Source of the DNA: CAVUCE01 sp963739985
GTDB taxonomy: Bacteria; Bacteroidota; Ignavibacteria; Ignavibacteriales; Ignavibacteriaceae
Length of the DNA: 64,000 nucleotides
Assembly: GCA_963739985.1 (NCBI GenBank)
Contig: CAVUCE010000003.1
Span: 1 to 64,000, forward strand
Reading direction: 5' to 3'
The number at the start of each line of letters is the position of its first letter. Position 1 is the stretch's first letter. The position numbers were made by a program, and so were the translations under genes. Positions 34,845-43,278 of the stretch are shown here, piece after piece. Under the pieces are notes generated by a model. The model worked only from the letters and a program-made list of their open reading frames with translations, searched no databases and was not told the origin of the DNA.

Positions 34845-35299
34845 TGTTCTTTATTATCATCGATTCTTTCATTATACATTTCTAACTGTTCTTTTACATA
34901 TTCTATATATCTAGTACTTTTATATGTAAACCATTTTTTTCTATATTCATTTTCATCGTCAATTATATCTTTGAAATTTCTAAATGGCTTTGAAAGATTT
35001 AATCCAAGTTCTAATTTCTTTTTCAGATCTTCGTCTTCAACAATTTCAGTAAAATCTTCCATCACTTGATAAGATTCACTTGAATCCATTTTCTCAAATT
35101 CTAAATATTCGTCATAATTTTCTTCTATTTCTTTGATATCTTCTTCCCAAGGTTCTTCATCACCATAAATATTATTATCAAAATCTATTAGAGACTTTAT
35201 TTCTTTTGTCACGATATTAACATAAACTTTCATACCCGATTCTAATTCTTCTGCTATTTCCTTTATTTGTTCTTCTGTTAATTCCATTTTTATCACCAT
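34838..35299 (-). CDS. UPF0158-family protein
   Basis: This 153-residue acidic, mostly helical protein has the UPF0158 pattern: a start ELTEEQIKEIAEELESGMKVYVNIVTKEI, a Trp-containing acidic middle, and an FRNFKDIIDD...RKKWFTYKS C-terminal part. The family occurs mainly in mobile and accessory regions and has no established function. It overlaps the upstream exported protein gene by 7 bases, so the two are co-translated within one cassette. Starts at MVIK or MELT are both possible. Confidence 0.8.
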   Translation of the reverse strand: MVIKMELTEEQIKEIAEELESGMKVYVNIVTKEIKSLIDFDNNIYGDEEPWEEDIKEIEENYDEYLEFEKMDSSESYQVMEDFTEIVEDEDLKKKLELGLNLSKPFRNFKDIIDDENEYRKKWFTYKSTRYIEYVKEQLEMYNERIDDNKEQL

Positions 35300-35745
35300 T
35301 CTTCATATGTCCTTTTATCAATTGGTATTTTCTGAACTTCTTTGATTGATTTTTTTAATCCCTTTAATGCTACTTTAAATTTATTAATTTCTGGGATATC
35401 TTCATAAAAAAAATATCCAATATTAAATAGTCTACCAGAAAAATAGTGTGCCCCAACTATTCCAACACCAAAAGCACCACTCATTAAAAAACCAGTTGCA
35501 CCACCACCTCCACCACTTTCGATTAGAATGTTTTGAAATTTCACACCAATTGAATTTTCTGAGTCAATTTGATAAGAAAAGCATAACGAAGAATATTCGA
35601 CGACACCAATTGTGAAAGTCGAAAAGAATTTTCTTTGAGAAACAGAATCTTCAAAAGATTCTGAAATATTTTCACCTTTCGTGTTTGAGAACATAAAAAC
35701 GATTAAGATGAAAAATGACCATAATATTTTTACACGATGCTTCAT
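35293..35745 (-). CDS. Small exported protein of unknown function
   Basis: The start at 35745 gives about 150 residues: a signal peptide (MKHRVKILWSFFILIVFMFS), then a beta-rich stretch with a Gly cluster (ESGGGGGATGF) that suggests a membrane barrel hairpin, and a helical C-terminus. The frame stays open to 35820, but those extra 25 codons lie inside cassette repeat C and are unlikely to be translated; repeat C ends only 12 bases before this ATG. It overlaps the UPF0158 gene. Function unknown. Confidence 0.65.
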   Translation of the reverse strand: MKHRVKILWSFFILIVFMFSNTKGENISESFEDSVSQRKFFSTFTIGVVEYSSLCFSYQIDSENSIGVKFQNILIESGGGGGATGFLMSGAFGVGIVGAHYFSGRLFNIGYFFYEDIPEINKFKVALKGLKKSIKEVQKIPIDKRTYEEW

Positions 35746-35756
35746 AAATTTTAACG

Positions 35757-35949
35757 GTATAACGGCCATGCAGTTAACCCAGCCAGCCTGTCCGCCTCTG
35801 GCGCGGCCCGTCTCAGACATTGGTCGGGTTGTCAGAAGGACACCTACGGAGAAGCACTGGTTTTAACATCTGAGGCATCACTACGCCTCAGCTATTAATT
35901 TTGTGTCTATCAACTTTCAGTTGACTTTAATCGGAATAACTGGTTATAC
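35757..35949 (-). repeat. Cassette repeat C (attC-like, complete 193-base unit)
   Basis: The outer ends GTATAAC and GTTATAC are perfectly complementary, and just inside them CAGTTA and TAACTG pair again. That gives two short stems at each end with unequal spacers, as in integron attC sites. Inside are the CTGAGGC/GCCTCAG hairpin (35870-35891) and the CCCGTCTCAGAC motif. It separates the pRiA4b-like gene from the exported-protein gene. It carries the same arr-tail sequence as repeats A and E. Confidence 0.65.
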
Positions 35950-35965
35950 AAACTTTTCGTAATAC

Positions 35966-36586
35966 TTAATCTTCATTCATTTGTTTAAATCTTTCTTTCG
36001 GATCATCAAACGATACATCTTTGGGAACAAAATTTTCTGGATCAAACTCTCCGCCTAGCCATTCAATCATTTCATTATATCCTTCATTTTTAGGATCACT
36101 CAGGACAGACAGTAAATCGTAGTAACCACCAATTCCGCCACAATCTTCCGGTGGGCAAGCCATTTGACCATCAATACATTTAGGATATTTCTCACCAACT
36201 GTCGCTTGTATGATTTTCTCAAACTTGATTGTGTGTATCCACGAATCTCCAAAATCATACTCATATCTGGCATTGCGATTATTCTCATTAAAATATTTAG
36301 ATATTTTAATTTTATGGTCAGCCAAAATTCTTCTATCATCAAATGCATCATATTCTTCATCGGGAATTCCAATTTCGACTTTACTATTTGTCATTGGGTC
36401 TTTTATTGAAAATGAATGAAGATGGTAATCAAGCCAGCCCATAGAATCTTGAATAGAGACGTGTAAATCCCAAAATGAATAATTAGAAGGGACTAATATC
36501 CTTCTCCAAATTGATGGTTCGGAACCGGTTAATGTAATTTTGAATTGATACACTTCATTTATTTTTTTACTCATAATATTATCCAA
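35966..36586 (-). CDS. Plasmid pRiA4b ORF-3 family protein
   Basis: This 206-residue protein matches the family named after Agrobacterium plasmid pRiA4b ORF-3. It has YQFKITLTGSEPSIWRRILVP near the N-terminus, a YDFGDSWIH motif, then CIDGQMACPPEDCGGIGGY with clustered cysteines that may bind metal, and a final EWLGGEFDPENF segment. The family is common in mobile regions and integron cassettes; the biochemical role is unknown. An alternative ATG (MSKKIN) lies four codons in. Cassette repeat C follows its stop by 17 bases and repeat D precedes its start by about 33 bases. Confidence 0.9.
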   Translation of the reverse strand: MDNIMSKKINEVYQFKITLTGSEPSIWRRILVPSNYSFWDLHVSIQDSMGWLDYHLHSFSIKDPMTNSKVEIGIPDEEYDAFDDRRILADHKIKISKYFNENNRNARYEYDFGDSWIHTIKFEKIIQATVGEKYPKCIDGQMACPPEDCGGIGGYYDLLSVLSDPKNEGYNEMIEWLGGEFDPENFVPKDVSFDDPKERFKQMNED

Positions 36587-36619
36587 TTAATTCACTTGCA
36601 ATATAATATAGTTAGTTTG

Positions 36620-36718
36620 AATAACGGCCGTGCGGTTAGCCCAGCTTGTTTGCCTGCGGCCCGTCTCTGACGTGGGTCGTCTTTGACGAGGTCGGTGTTG
36701 AACCGCCTGTTAGGGTGC
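36620..36718 (-). repeat. Cassette repeat D (the most attC-like short unit)
   Basis: In the gene direction it opens CCCTAACAGGCGGTTCAAC and closes GGCTAACCGCACGGCCGTTATTC. The inner CGGTT/AACCG and outer TAAC/GTTA pairs give the two-box symmetry of an attC site of about 99 bases. It shares the CCCGTCTCTGACG core with the longer repeats but lacks the arr-tail part. Confidence 0.55.
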
Positions 36719-36800
36719 TTTATTTAATTATATACTATTTTAATTCTTATTTAATGATTTAATAAAAGCATTAACTGCACCACTTACACTAAGTGTAAAA

Positions 36801-37020
36801 CCAAGAGTTAAACATTTATCTGATAAATAAAGTATTGTTATTTATGGTTATTATCAATCTTTTTTTTTGCTATTATGGCAAAATTATAATTCTTAAGTGG
36901 GTTTTCTTTTTATCTAGGTAGCTTGTTTTTATCGGAGTTGTTCACTAAACATTTATGCGCCTTACAACCGGTGGGGAGAGCGAGCACTAAAATTTGTAAT
37001 CTTACGAGTGCGAAAATGAT
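36801..37020. repeat. R2 dispersed repeat, copy 1
   Basis: This is one of three roughly 220-base non-coding copies, starting CCAAGAGTTAAACATTTATC and ending near GAGTGCGAAAATGA. It shares a middle AAAATTATAATTCTTAAG and a GGGGAGAGC-type segment with copies at 38263 and 42656. It lies downstream of the quinone oxidoreductase gene. No open frame is conserved between the copies. Confidence 0.75.
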
Positions 37021-37087
37021 TTGCCTGCTTGCCTGCCCGTCTATGGCGTGGCCGGGAATATACAAGGGAGTTCGCTTGATTGGATTT

Positions 37088-38035
37088 TTAGGTTTTACTA
37101 TTATGTTTAATAGTAATTACTACATTTCCTTTTTTATGCCCTTTATCAACATATCTATGAGCTTCTACTATTTCTTCCATTGGATAGCGTCTGTCAATCA
37201 CGGTTCTCAGATTCTCGGCTTCGCAGAGTTCTTTTAGGTAGTAGAGGTCTTCAACTTTTAACTTGATGTTGCCGCTCATAGTAAGAACGTTTAGGTAATT
37301 TCCCGTCTTGGAGAGAGATTTTTTACGTTTTAAAGCGGTGATTTTACCTACCGCATCATAAATAACGTCGTAAGTCTCGCCGTTATTTGTAAAATCTTCT
37401 TTCAAGTAATCAATTACTTTATCCGCTCCCAGAGATTTCACCAATTCCATATTCGAAGTGCTGCATACAGCAGTTACTTCTGCCCCAAAATATTTTGCAA
37501 TCTGTATTGCATAAGTTCCAACGCTGCCGGAAGCTCCATAGATTAATACTTTCTGACCTTTTTGAATATTTGCTTTTCTAAGATGTATCAACGCGGTTAT
37601 TCCGCCGTTTGATACCGGTGCGGCTTCTTCGTGTGTCATGTTAACGGGTTTGACTGCTAGAATGCCGTTTTCGGATACACAGCAATACTGCGCATATGTA
37701 CCAAATCTAAACTCTGTTGATGCAAAAACGGGATCGCCTACTTTAAAGAGTGTAACATTTTTACCTATCGCTTCAATTTCTCCGGATAGTTCCATCCCGA
37801 GTATCTTTTTCCTTGGTTTATTAAAGCCAAGGATTATCCGCATAATCGGCTTGAAGAAGAAATCCTTAACCGGTCCTAATCCGGGCAGAAATCGCCGGAT
37901 CTTAGTATCTCCGATATGTACTGTTGTAGCCATTATTTTTATAAGTACTTCGTTCGGTAGGGGAGAAGGTTTTTCCACTTCTCTAATCTGTAGAACCTCC
38001 GGAGGACCATATTTCGTGCATATAACAGCTTTCAT
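37088..38035 (-). CDS. Zinc-independent quinone oxidoreductase (MDR superfamily)
   Basis: This NAD(P)-dependent oxidoreductase of about 315 residues has the GroES-like N-terminal domain (MKAVICTKYGPPEVLQI, GMELSGEIEAIG) and a Rossmann domain with KVLIYGASGSVGTYAIQIAKYFGAEVTAV. The structural zinc cysteine cluster is absent, as in the QOR/zeta-crystallin branch. It reduces quinones or activated alkenes with NAD(P)H. The frame opens at 38059, but MKAVIC at 38035 is the normal family start. It is the longest cargo of the array and is flanked by R2 copies on both sides, suggesting that R2 moved or was duplicated with it. Confidence 0.9.
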   Translation of the reverse strand: MKAVICTKYGPPEVLQIREVEKPSPLPNEVLIKIMATTVHIGDTKIRRFLPGLGPVKDFFFKPIMRIILGFNKPRKKILGMELSGEIEAIGKNVTLFKVGDPVFASTEFRFGTYAQYCCVSENGILAVKPVNMTHEEAAPVSNGGITALIHLRKANIQKGQKVLIYGASGSVGTYAIQIAKYFGAEVTAVCSTSNMELVKSLGADKVIDYLKEDFTNNGETYDVIYDAVGKITALKRKKSLSKTGNYLNVLTMSGNIKLKVEDLYYLKELCEAENLRTVIDRRYPMEEIVEAHRYVDKGHKKGNVVITIKHNSKT

Positions 38036-38262
38036 AGAGCTTCTTAAAATAAATTTCAAGAACCAATTCCAAAGTAATTAGAATTATTCCTTAGAATCAC
38101 TTCAGATTTAATTCATACTGTTTACAACTCAATTATGTCGATCATACAATTCAGTTGTTGTTCCCAAACCATCTGTCATTAATTGTTATTTTTCATAGCT
38201 CATTATTGAAAATATTAAAGATGTTTCGTGTGGAGTCCCCATTTAAAAAATATCATGCAAAA

Positions 38263-38485
38263 CCAAGAGTTAAACATTTATCTGCTAAATAAACTATTGC
38301 AATTTAAGTCAATTAGCAATCTTTTTTTTGTTATTATTGTAAAATTATAATTCTTAAGTGGTGTTTTTCCTTTTTTGCTAGGTTGTTCATTTGTTATCAT
38401 AGTTATTAACTAAAATTTTATGCGTCTTGTGTTAGGCGGGGGAGGGCTAGCACTAAATTTTGTAATCTGCCGAGTGCGAAAATGG
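38263..38485. repeat. R2 dispersed repeat, copy 2
   Basis: It has the same start and middle as copy 1. Upstream flanks of copies 2 and 3 also share AGATGTTTCG and ATATCATGCAAAA. It contains GTTAGGC at 38431 within GTGTTAGGCGGGGGAGGG and joins directly to cassette repeat E. The spacer 38060-38262 has no gene. Confidence 0.75.
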
Positions 38486-38487
38486 TT

Positions 38488-38690
38488 TTCCTGCTTACCT
38501 GCCCGCCTACTTGCCCGGCTCAGTCGGGTTACGTGGCTTGTTTCAGACGTTGGTCGGGTTGTCCGAAGGACTCCTACGGAGAAGCACTGGTTTTAACATC
38601 TGAGGCATCACTACGCCTCAGTTATTTATTTTACATCTATCAACTTTCAGTTGACTTTAATCGGAATACCTTGTTCGTTTAGTTTTGCTA
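38488..38690 (-). repeat. Cassette repeat E, overlapping the end of arr
   Basis: This is the CCCGCC.../GTCCGAAGGACTCC/CTGAGGC-N8-GCCTCAG unit (hairpin at 38600-38621). Here the TATCAACTTTCAGTTGAC segment is the authentic 3' end and trailer of the arr gene, which shows that repeats A and C carry a copied piece of arr. Confidence 0.6.
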
Positions 38691-39093
38691 ATCTGTCTTT
38701 CATTGCCTTAACTTGCTCTGGTGGGTGTCCTTGCCAAATTGTAACTTCACCGACAACTTTAAACGGATATATTGAACGATAAGATTTTGTTGGATTACCG
38801 GGGAATTTTCTATCTGTCAAATCAGGGTCATCCCCAATTGCTCATGTTGGGTCCACTAAATAAATTCTTTCACGTCCTTCTCCAAAGGCGAGTTCAGCAC
38901 CCCAGATTGCAGCATCTAGTGTTGCTGTTAGAAATATGTATTTCGCATTTTTTCTTTGTCCAAAGTTTGAGTTGAAACCCACTTCGATAAAATCTCCGGG
39001 TTCGAGGTTAGCTCTTGTCCCGTGAAAGTAAGTCTGAGAAAAAGGAGCTGGACTTTGCCCATTTGATTTGTAATCGTCTTTGTCTTTTCCCAT
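38647..39093 (-). pseudogene. arr: Rifampin ADP-ribosyltransferase (arr) with an in-frame stop
   Basis: Reading 148 codons, the sequence matches Arr throughout. The N-terminal part is FHGTRANLEPGDFIEVGF, LTATLDAAIWGAELAFGEG and ERIYLVDPT; after an in-frame TGA (codon 84) come DDPDLTDRKFPGNPTKSYRS, HPPEQVKAM and a normal stop. The TGA falls where Arr proteins have glycine (EPTG), so a single GGA-to-TGA change explains it. Arr inactivates rifamycins by ADP-ribosylation and is a classic integron cassette gene. The 83-residue N-terminal piece alone would lack the C-terminal part of the NAD fold. Recent inactivation, a sequencing error or read-through are possible; the rest of the frame is undamaged. 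Confidence 0.88.
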
Positions 39094-39148
39094 TGTCTTA
39101 GCTCAAGTTTGATTGTCTTTTTTTTGTGGATCAGCTAGCAGCAGCAAT

Positions 39149-39832
39149 TTATTTTTCCGCAATTCCATAGGCAATATATTTCCAATTGTCGGGACAAACT
39201 TTATTTAAAATTATTTTGTCTATTGCTGAAAGAGCATTTCGCTGATTTTCATTTCTTCCGAATGTCCCAAGAACGCCGGTTGTCTGTATGTCATAAGATG
39301 AAAACTCGTTTAAAAATTCTTCCATTTCTATAATGGAAACATACCGCCAAGAACTTCCCCAATTGACAAATCTTTTTCTAAGTAGTTGATGAAAAGAGGA
39401 CGCTATAAGGTTTTCCGCAAATAAAAGCTTTCCGCCAGGTTTTAGTGCTTTGTAAATTTCTCTGAAAACTTTTTTTTGAATTTCATAATTGTTGTTTCTT
39501 CCAATTCCTCCTATAATTGATTTGAATACTATAATGTCAAAATAATTTTCATATGGAATATTAGTTGCGTCAATGTCTTGATATTTTACAAGCGTAGAAA
39601 CATTGTGTCGCAAGTGAAGTTGTTCCGCTATGTTTTTAGCATCTTTAAGGTCAGAGCAAACAGTCTGCTTACCTTTCAATGCGAGCCAAAGAGAAAGCCC
39701 CCCTTGTCGTCCGCCCAACTCAAGTCCGTTTTGAATTTTGTTCCAGTCAATTTTGCTGTCCCAATAATCAAGGGCTTCCGACCAAGATTTAATGTCCCAC
39801 TGTATTATGTCTTTCGTTAATTCGTCTGTCAT
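39149..39832 (-). CDS. Class I SAM-dependent methyltransferase
   Basis: This 227-residue protein has a Rossmann-type methyltransferase core. Motif I is LELGGRQGGLSLWLA, then acidic CSDLKD follows, DIIVFKSIIGGIG is the motif IV region, and ALKPGGKLLFAENL is the usual post-motif strand. The C-terminal third is specific and not recognised. The substrate is unknown; small-molecule or lipid targets are plausible for an accessory gene. The start is preceded by a TACTAAGCACAACAATG segment that recurs after the hydrolase gene at 53367, so it lies at a cassette junction. Confidence 0.88.
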   Translation of the reverse strand: MTDELTKDIIQWDIKSWSEALDYWDSKIDWNKIQNGLELGGRQGGLSLWLALKGKQTVCSDLKDAKNIAEQLHLRHNVSTLVKYQDIDATNIPYENYFDIIVFKSIIGGIGRNNNYEIQKKVFREIYKALKPGGKLLFAENLIASSFHQLLRKRFVNWGSSWRYVSIIEMEEFLNEFSSYDIQTTGVLGTFGRNENQRNALSAIDKIILNKVCPDNWKYIAYGIAEK

Positions 39833-39903
39833 TATTTTTATACATTGTTGTGCTTAGTACTTTTATTTAAGTTGAACTCTTAAGATATACATTCGGGTTT
39901 TAA

Positions 39904-40356
39904 TTATAACACTTTGTCTTCACTTATAGCTTTAGCGTCCATAGATCGTCCAATAGTCAACCCAATTAACATTCCGATAATCAAACCCAGAGATATACCT
40001 AGAGACCGCTCAAGACTCGACAAAAACACAATCCCAAAAATAATTCCAAAAGAAGATCCTAAACCTATACCTATATTGGTGTAATACCCTTTAGAGGTTA
40101 AGGAAAATCTATCCTTTAAATATTTTTCAAATTTACTTAGTGCTTTTTTAATGTATTTTTTTCCGTTTTCATGATTCAATTCTAAATTTAAACTATCAAG
40201 TTCCGCTTCAATGGATTGAATTTCATCTTTTGAGAATTCTCTTCTTTTTAATTCGGTGAGAATATGAAGGAATTTTTTATAAATCTTGATTTCAGACTGT
40301 TTAGTTGTTTCGATTTTTAAACTTTCAAAAAAGTTATAAGCTTCTTGTAATGTCAT
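39904..40356 (-). CDS. 150-aa membrane protein, copy 1 of a duplicated cassette gene
   Basis: The N-terminal 90 residues are charged and helical (MTLQEAYNFFESL, FLHILTEL, KALSKFEKYLKD). Two closely spaced Gly-rich hydrophobic segments follow (about 95-112 and 120-138, GIIFGIVFLSSLERSLGISLGLIIGML region). A nearly identical protein is encoded at 54904-55356. Family unknown; the layout suggests a membrane-anchored cytoplasmic helical domain. The stop codon lies in GTTATAATTAA in both copies, resembling the TATAAC opening of the cassette repeats. Its start codon overlaps the end of a truncated recombinase gene. Confidence 0.75.
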   Translation of the reverse strand: MTLQEAYNFFESLKIETTKQSEIKIYKKFLHILTELKRREFSKDEIQSIEAELDSLNLELNHENGKKYIKKALSKFEKYLKDRFSLTSKGYYTNIGIGLGSSFGIIFGIVFLSSLERSLGISLGLIIGMLIGLTIGRSMDAKAISEDKVL

Positions 40357-40648
40357 AATATTCTCGTAATAAATTTAGTGTATTTTCTGATAGAAGAGAA
40401 ATCCTGTCTGTTTTACCTTTAGCACCTTTAATATTTACAACCATTCTTTCGGAATCTATATCAGGAATTTCCAAAACCATTAATTCATTTGTTCTCAAAA
40501 CCAGTGAATATATCAACATTAAAATACAGCGATGTTTAATATTTTTACAAGAATCAAAAATCCTTTTCACTTCATTATTACTAAGCACTTTTGTTAACTT
40601 ATATTCTTTCTTTGGCATAAAGTAAATAATTTTGTTTTTCCATTTCAA
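40334..40648 (-). pseudogene. Truncated tyrosine recombinase
   Basis: This 104-residue piece covers only the first half of a XerC/D-like catalytic domain: KVLSNNEVKRIFDSCKNIKH, then the catalytic arginine in YSLVLRTNELMVLEI, then VNIKGAKGKTDRISLL with the catalytic lysine. The sequence stops at YYDITRSL, where DITRS is already the start region of the next cassette gene read in another frame. The HxxR, His and Tyr motifs are lost. The most similar family seems to be the small phage/IS-type recombinases of Bacteroidota rather than integron IntI. It marks where new DNA joined an old recombinase gene. Confidence 0.75.
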
Positions 40649-40858
40649 GTATTTATTTATATTAAAATATAGTAGTATTTATTCGTGGGTTTTGCTGGCT
40701 GATGGAGATTCTTTTAGTCTAATTAAATATAGAATATATTCATTTATTTGTTCTGGTTGGATATTTTCCAGTTTGGAATCCTTAAAATTGCCCGTCTCAG
40801 GCGTGGCTTGTCCGGTTTCGGCTGATTAAAGAGGATACTCAATTAAATTAAACAATTT

Positions 40859-41470
40859 CTAAACCCCGTATTTTTTGTGTAATGGTGAGTTAATTATATT
40901 ACGAAGTTTTAATTGTAACTCATCTGTATCGTTTTTGGTTAATCCGTTTGTTAAAATTAATGGGTGAATTATAACTTCCGCTATACCCGGACCGGCCTTT
41001 CCTTTCAACAATCCTTTGCGCTGCAGCCTTTTCCAATTTGTTGTAAACGTTATGGGTAAAATAGGAATCTGCTTGCGAACTGCTAATGAAACTGATCCTG
41101 TTTTAAATTCCGTTAGTTTAGGAGCAACCCTGGAAATAGTACCTTCCGGAAGAATAACTAAAGGATGTCCTTCATCAATTACATCCATCATTCTTTTGAA
41201 TGTTTTTATTAATCCCATTTTATTATTTCTGTCAACTAATATATTCATTCCTGATGTATAAAATATATGGAACAAAGGCCATTTTCCAACTTCCTTTTTT
41301 CCGGTAAACACAAAGTATTGATCGAATATTGAATATAGACAGGGAATATCGATATATGAGCTGTGGTTAGAGCAGATTAAAAATGGTTTATCTAAAATAA
41401 TATTTTCCCTGCCCTCAACTTTCAAGAAAATTCCTGCACATGACAAAAACAGTCTTCCATAGAATTTCAT
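40859..41470 (-). CDS. 1-acyl-glycerol-3-phosphate acyltransferase family protein
   Basis: This 203-residue PlsC-family membrane-associated enzyme transfers an acyl chain to a lysophospholipid-type acceptor. Visible are the HX4D motif in NHSSYIDIP, the glycerolphosphate-binding block VDRNNKMG, the LPEGTISR motif (EGT) and the later ILPITF strand. A hydrophobic N-terminus (about 1-18) anchors it. It is slightly shorter than average but complete. Placement among cassette genes suggests an acquired lipid-modifying enzyme; the housekeeping PlsC is probably elsewhere. Confidence 0.88.
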   Translation of the reverse strand: MKFYGRLFLSCAGIFLKVEGRENIILDKPFLICSNHSSYIDIPCLYSIFDQYFVFTGKKEVGKWPLFHIFYTSGMNILVDRNNKMGLIKTFKRMMDVIDEGHPLVILPEGTISRVAPKLTEFKTGSVSLAVRKQIPILPITFTTNWKRLQRKGLLKGKAGPGIAEVIIHPLILTNGLTKNDTDELQLKLRNIINSPLHKKYGV

Positions 41471-41756
41471 TATTTTAAAAGCTGATGGGAACCGCTCCTT
41501 TTTAGACAGGTAAAAAGCGAAAAAACGGATAGAGCAAAACTAACAGCAATATAAAACAAATAAGAAGATATATTTTGTAAAAAAACCTGAACGGAAATAA
41601 AATAATTGACATCATTGAGATTGTTACTCTAAGTTTAAATATTAGTAATTTTCAAAATTGAAAAATAAGAATTGTTTTTATCATTTCCCTTTAGCAGTAT
41701 AAAAACAAATAGTCCTATTTACCCATTTAGCGAAGTATTAAAAAATTATGTTAAAT

Positions 41757-41989
41757 ATATAACGGCATTGCGCCCAACCCGCCGCCTAGAATTCACACTG
41801 AGCTTGTCTAAGTGCAAAAGCGATGAGTAAAATTGTAATGTCGAGAATTATGAAACTTTGCTTAAATTTGCCCGTCTCAGACGCGGGAACGACTAACGCT
41901 AAAATTTATAAATTATCCAATGCGCCTGCCTTGACTCAAAGTCAAGTCGATACAGTGTATCGTTTTCGCTTTTTGCTACTGGTTATAAA
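41757..41989 (-). repeat. Cassette repeat F (attC-like)
   Basis: The stop codon of the MBOAT-like gene lies inside the opening TTATAACCAGTAGC, and the unit closes with GGGCGCAATGCCGTTATAT. Inside are CCCGTCTCAGACGCGGG and a perfect-arm palindrome near CTTGACTTTGAGTCAAG (41930s). It lacks the arr-tail segment. The remaining bases 41471-41756 hold no gene. Confidence 0.55.
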
Positions 41990-42447
41990 TACATTTCTTT
42001 AAATGTAAGTGTTAAAAATAGACAAACACTGATGTAACAAATATTAATTAGTGCACGATAATACCAAGGAGAACTATTAATACGGATTCCAAATTGATTT
42101 GAAATAACTAAACATAAACTCATTAAAATAAACCATGGTGTCATTATAATTACTATCTTCAAAAATATCGCAGATACAACAAGATCGTGTATGAGTCCAC
42201 TTATTAAAAATGTTAATATTATTGCTGCATTTTTTGTAAACTTTTTTCTCAAGGGTTTAAATATAAACTTCCCTAAATAGTAACTCCAGATTGGATTCCA
42301 ATAATGCCAAAATTCTGAAAATTGCTTAGACCCTAATGACCGATATAACATATTCCTCAACGAACCTTTTGCACCCAAAGGGACACCAGTGCGTCGTTTG
42401 ACATATTCTCTTAGAGTTATATTTTCCATTAAAAAGTATGTTCTCAA
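41983..42447 (-). CDS. Short MBOAT-like acyltransferase fragment or cassette protein
   Basis: The 154-residue protein has three or four hydrophobic segments and a pattern like the C-terminal part of membrane-bound O-acyltransferases and wax-synthase-like proteins: FSEFWHYWNPIWSYYLGKF, then LISGLIHDLV with the candidate catalytic histidine. Full MBOAT proteins are 350-500 residues, so this is either a fragment or an independent small relative. An ATG six codons in (MENITL) may be the true start. Its stop is embedded in cassette repeat F. Confidence 0.55.
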   Translation of the reverse strand: MRTYFLMENITLREYVKRRTGVPLGAKGSLRNMLYRSLGSKQFSEFWHYWNPIWSYYLGKFIFKPLRKKFTKNAAIILTFLISGLIHDLVVSAIFLKIVIIMTPWFILMSLCLVISNQFGIRINSSPWYYRALINICYISVCLFLTLTFKEMYL

Positions 42448-43278
42448 TCTTTTTATGTAAAACTATTAAGTATGTAGAATTAATTCTTAGTTACTTCAAC
42501 TTTAATTCATGATGTTTAGAGTCTGATTCTATAAATTTTACAGCGTAATTGTTATTCTTAACCAGCTTATCTTTTCCGGAGATTATAGATGTTTCGAAAT
42601 AAAAAATATTTAAGGTATGTTTTTGTGCCCGTGTACTTAAAGATATCATGCAAAACCAAGAGTTAAACATTTATCTGATAAATAAACTATTGCTATTTAT
42701 GGAAATTATCAACCTTTTTTTATTGTTATGGTAAAATTATAATTCTTAAGCGGGTTTCTATTTTCTATCTAGGTTGCTCATTTTTTATCTTAGTCATTCA
42801 CTAAACTTTTATGCATCTTGTATCCCGTGGGGGAGAGCTAACACTAAAATTTGTAAAATGCCGAATGCGAAAATGGTTTATCCGCATCTGGTGTGGGTTT
42901 TTGGCTACCTCATAGATATTACTGCATCTAATTTTGTTAACAACTGAAGATCAGTAACTCAAAGAATTATTTTTTACAATATATTTTTGTAACAGTAATA
43001 TATATACTATTGACTTTTTCCTTTCTTTCTCAACGTTTTGCATGTATGTACTGTAGCGGATTAGAAGCACTTTCCTTTCCGTTTAGCACAAAGTATCTTA
43101 GAATTACCGTCCTTCAATTTATCACATCACGCACTATTGACACATACACGCCGTTTCCAGCTGAAGTTTTAGTTACTTTTTATTCCAAAAAGTGGTATTA
43201 ATATTTTCACTTTTTTGATAATAAATTCGTAGAGAATGAAACTACCAAAGAACGTACTTAACAATACTATCAAAAATT
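42448..43278. other. Gene-free accessory stretch with R2 copy 3
   Basis: Apart from the R2 repeat this 830-base region holds only short frames with no family resemblance. It is AT-rich on the right. The piece 43010-43200 has higher GC and many stops in the gene direction and looks like decayed cassette or repeat sequence. Confidence 0.5.
42656..42882. repeat. R2 dispersed repeat, copy 3
   Basis: It starts CCAAGAGTTAAACATTTATC and ends GAATGCGAAAATGG. It is about as similar to copy 2 as copy 2 is to copy 1. It lies upstream of the MBOAT-like gene rather than downstream of an oxidoreductase, so R2 is not tied to a single gene. Confidence 0.75.

Noticed and set aside
35746..35820. N-terminal extension of the exported protein at 35293
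   Set aside because: The extra codons are made of cassette repeat C sequence, and a proper signal peptide starts at 35745.
36923..37237. Plus-strand frame of 104 codons
   Set aside because: It combines R2 repeat sequence with the antisense of the quinone oxidoreductase gene; no family resemblance.
38842..38844. Recoded TGA (selenocysteine or glycine) in arr
   Set aside because: Arr has no selenocysteine form, no SECIS-like hairpin was evident, and other genes here end in TGA; a point mutation or sequencing error is simpler.
40334..40648. Integron integrase IntI
   Set aside because: The fragment resembles small phage/IS-type recombinases and shows none of the extra IntI-specific helix region; it is also truncated.
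43010..43201. Plus-strand frame of 63 codons in the gene-free stretch
   Set aside because: No ribosome site, no recognisable domain, and composition like decayed repeat sequence.
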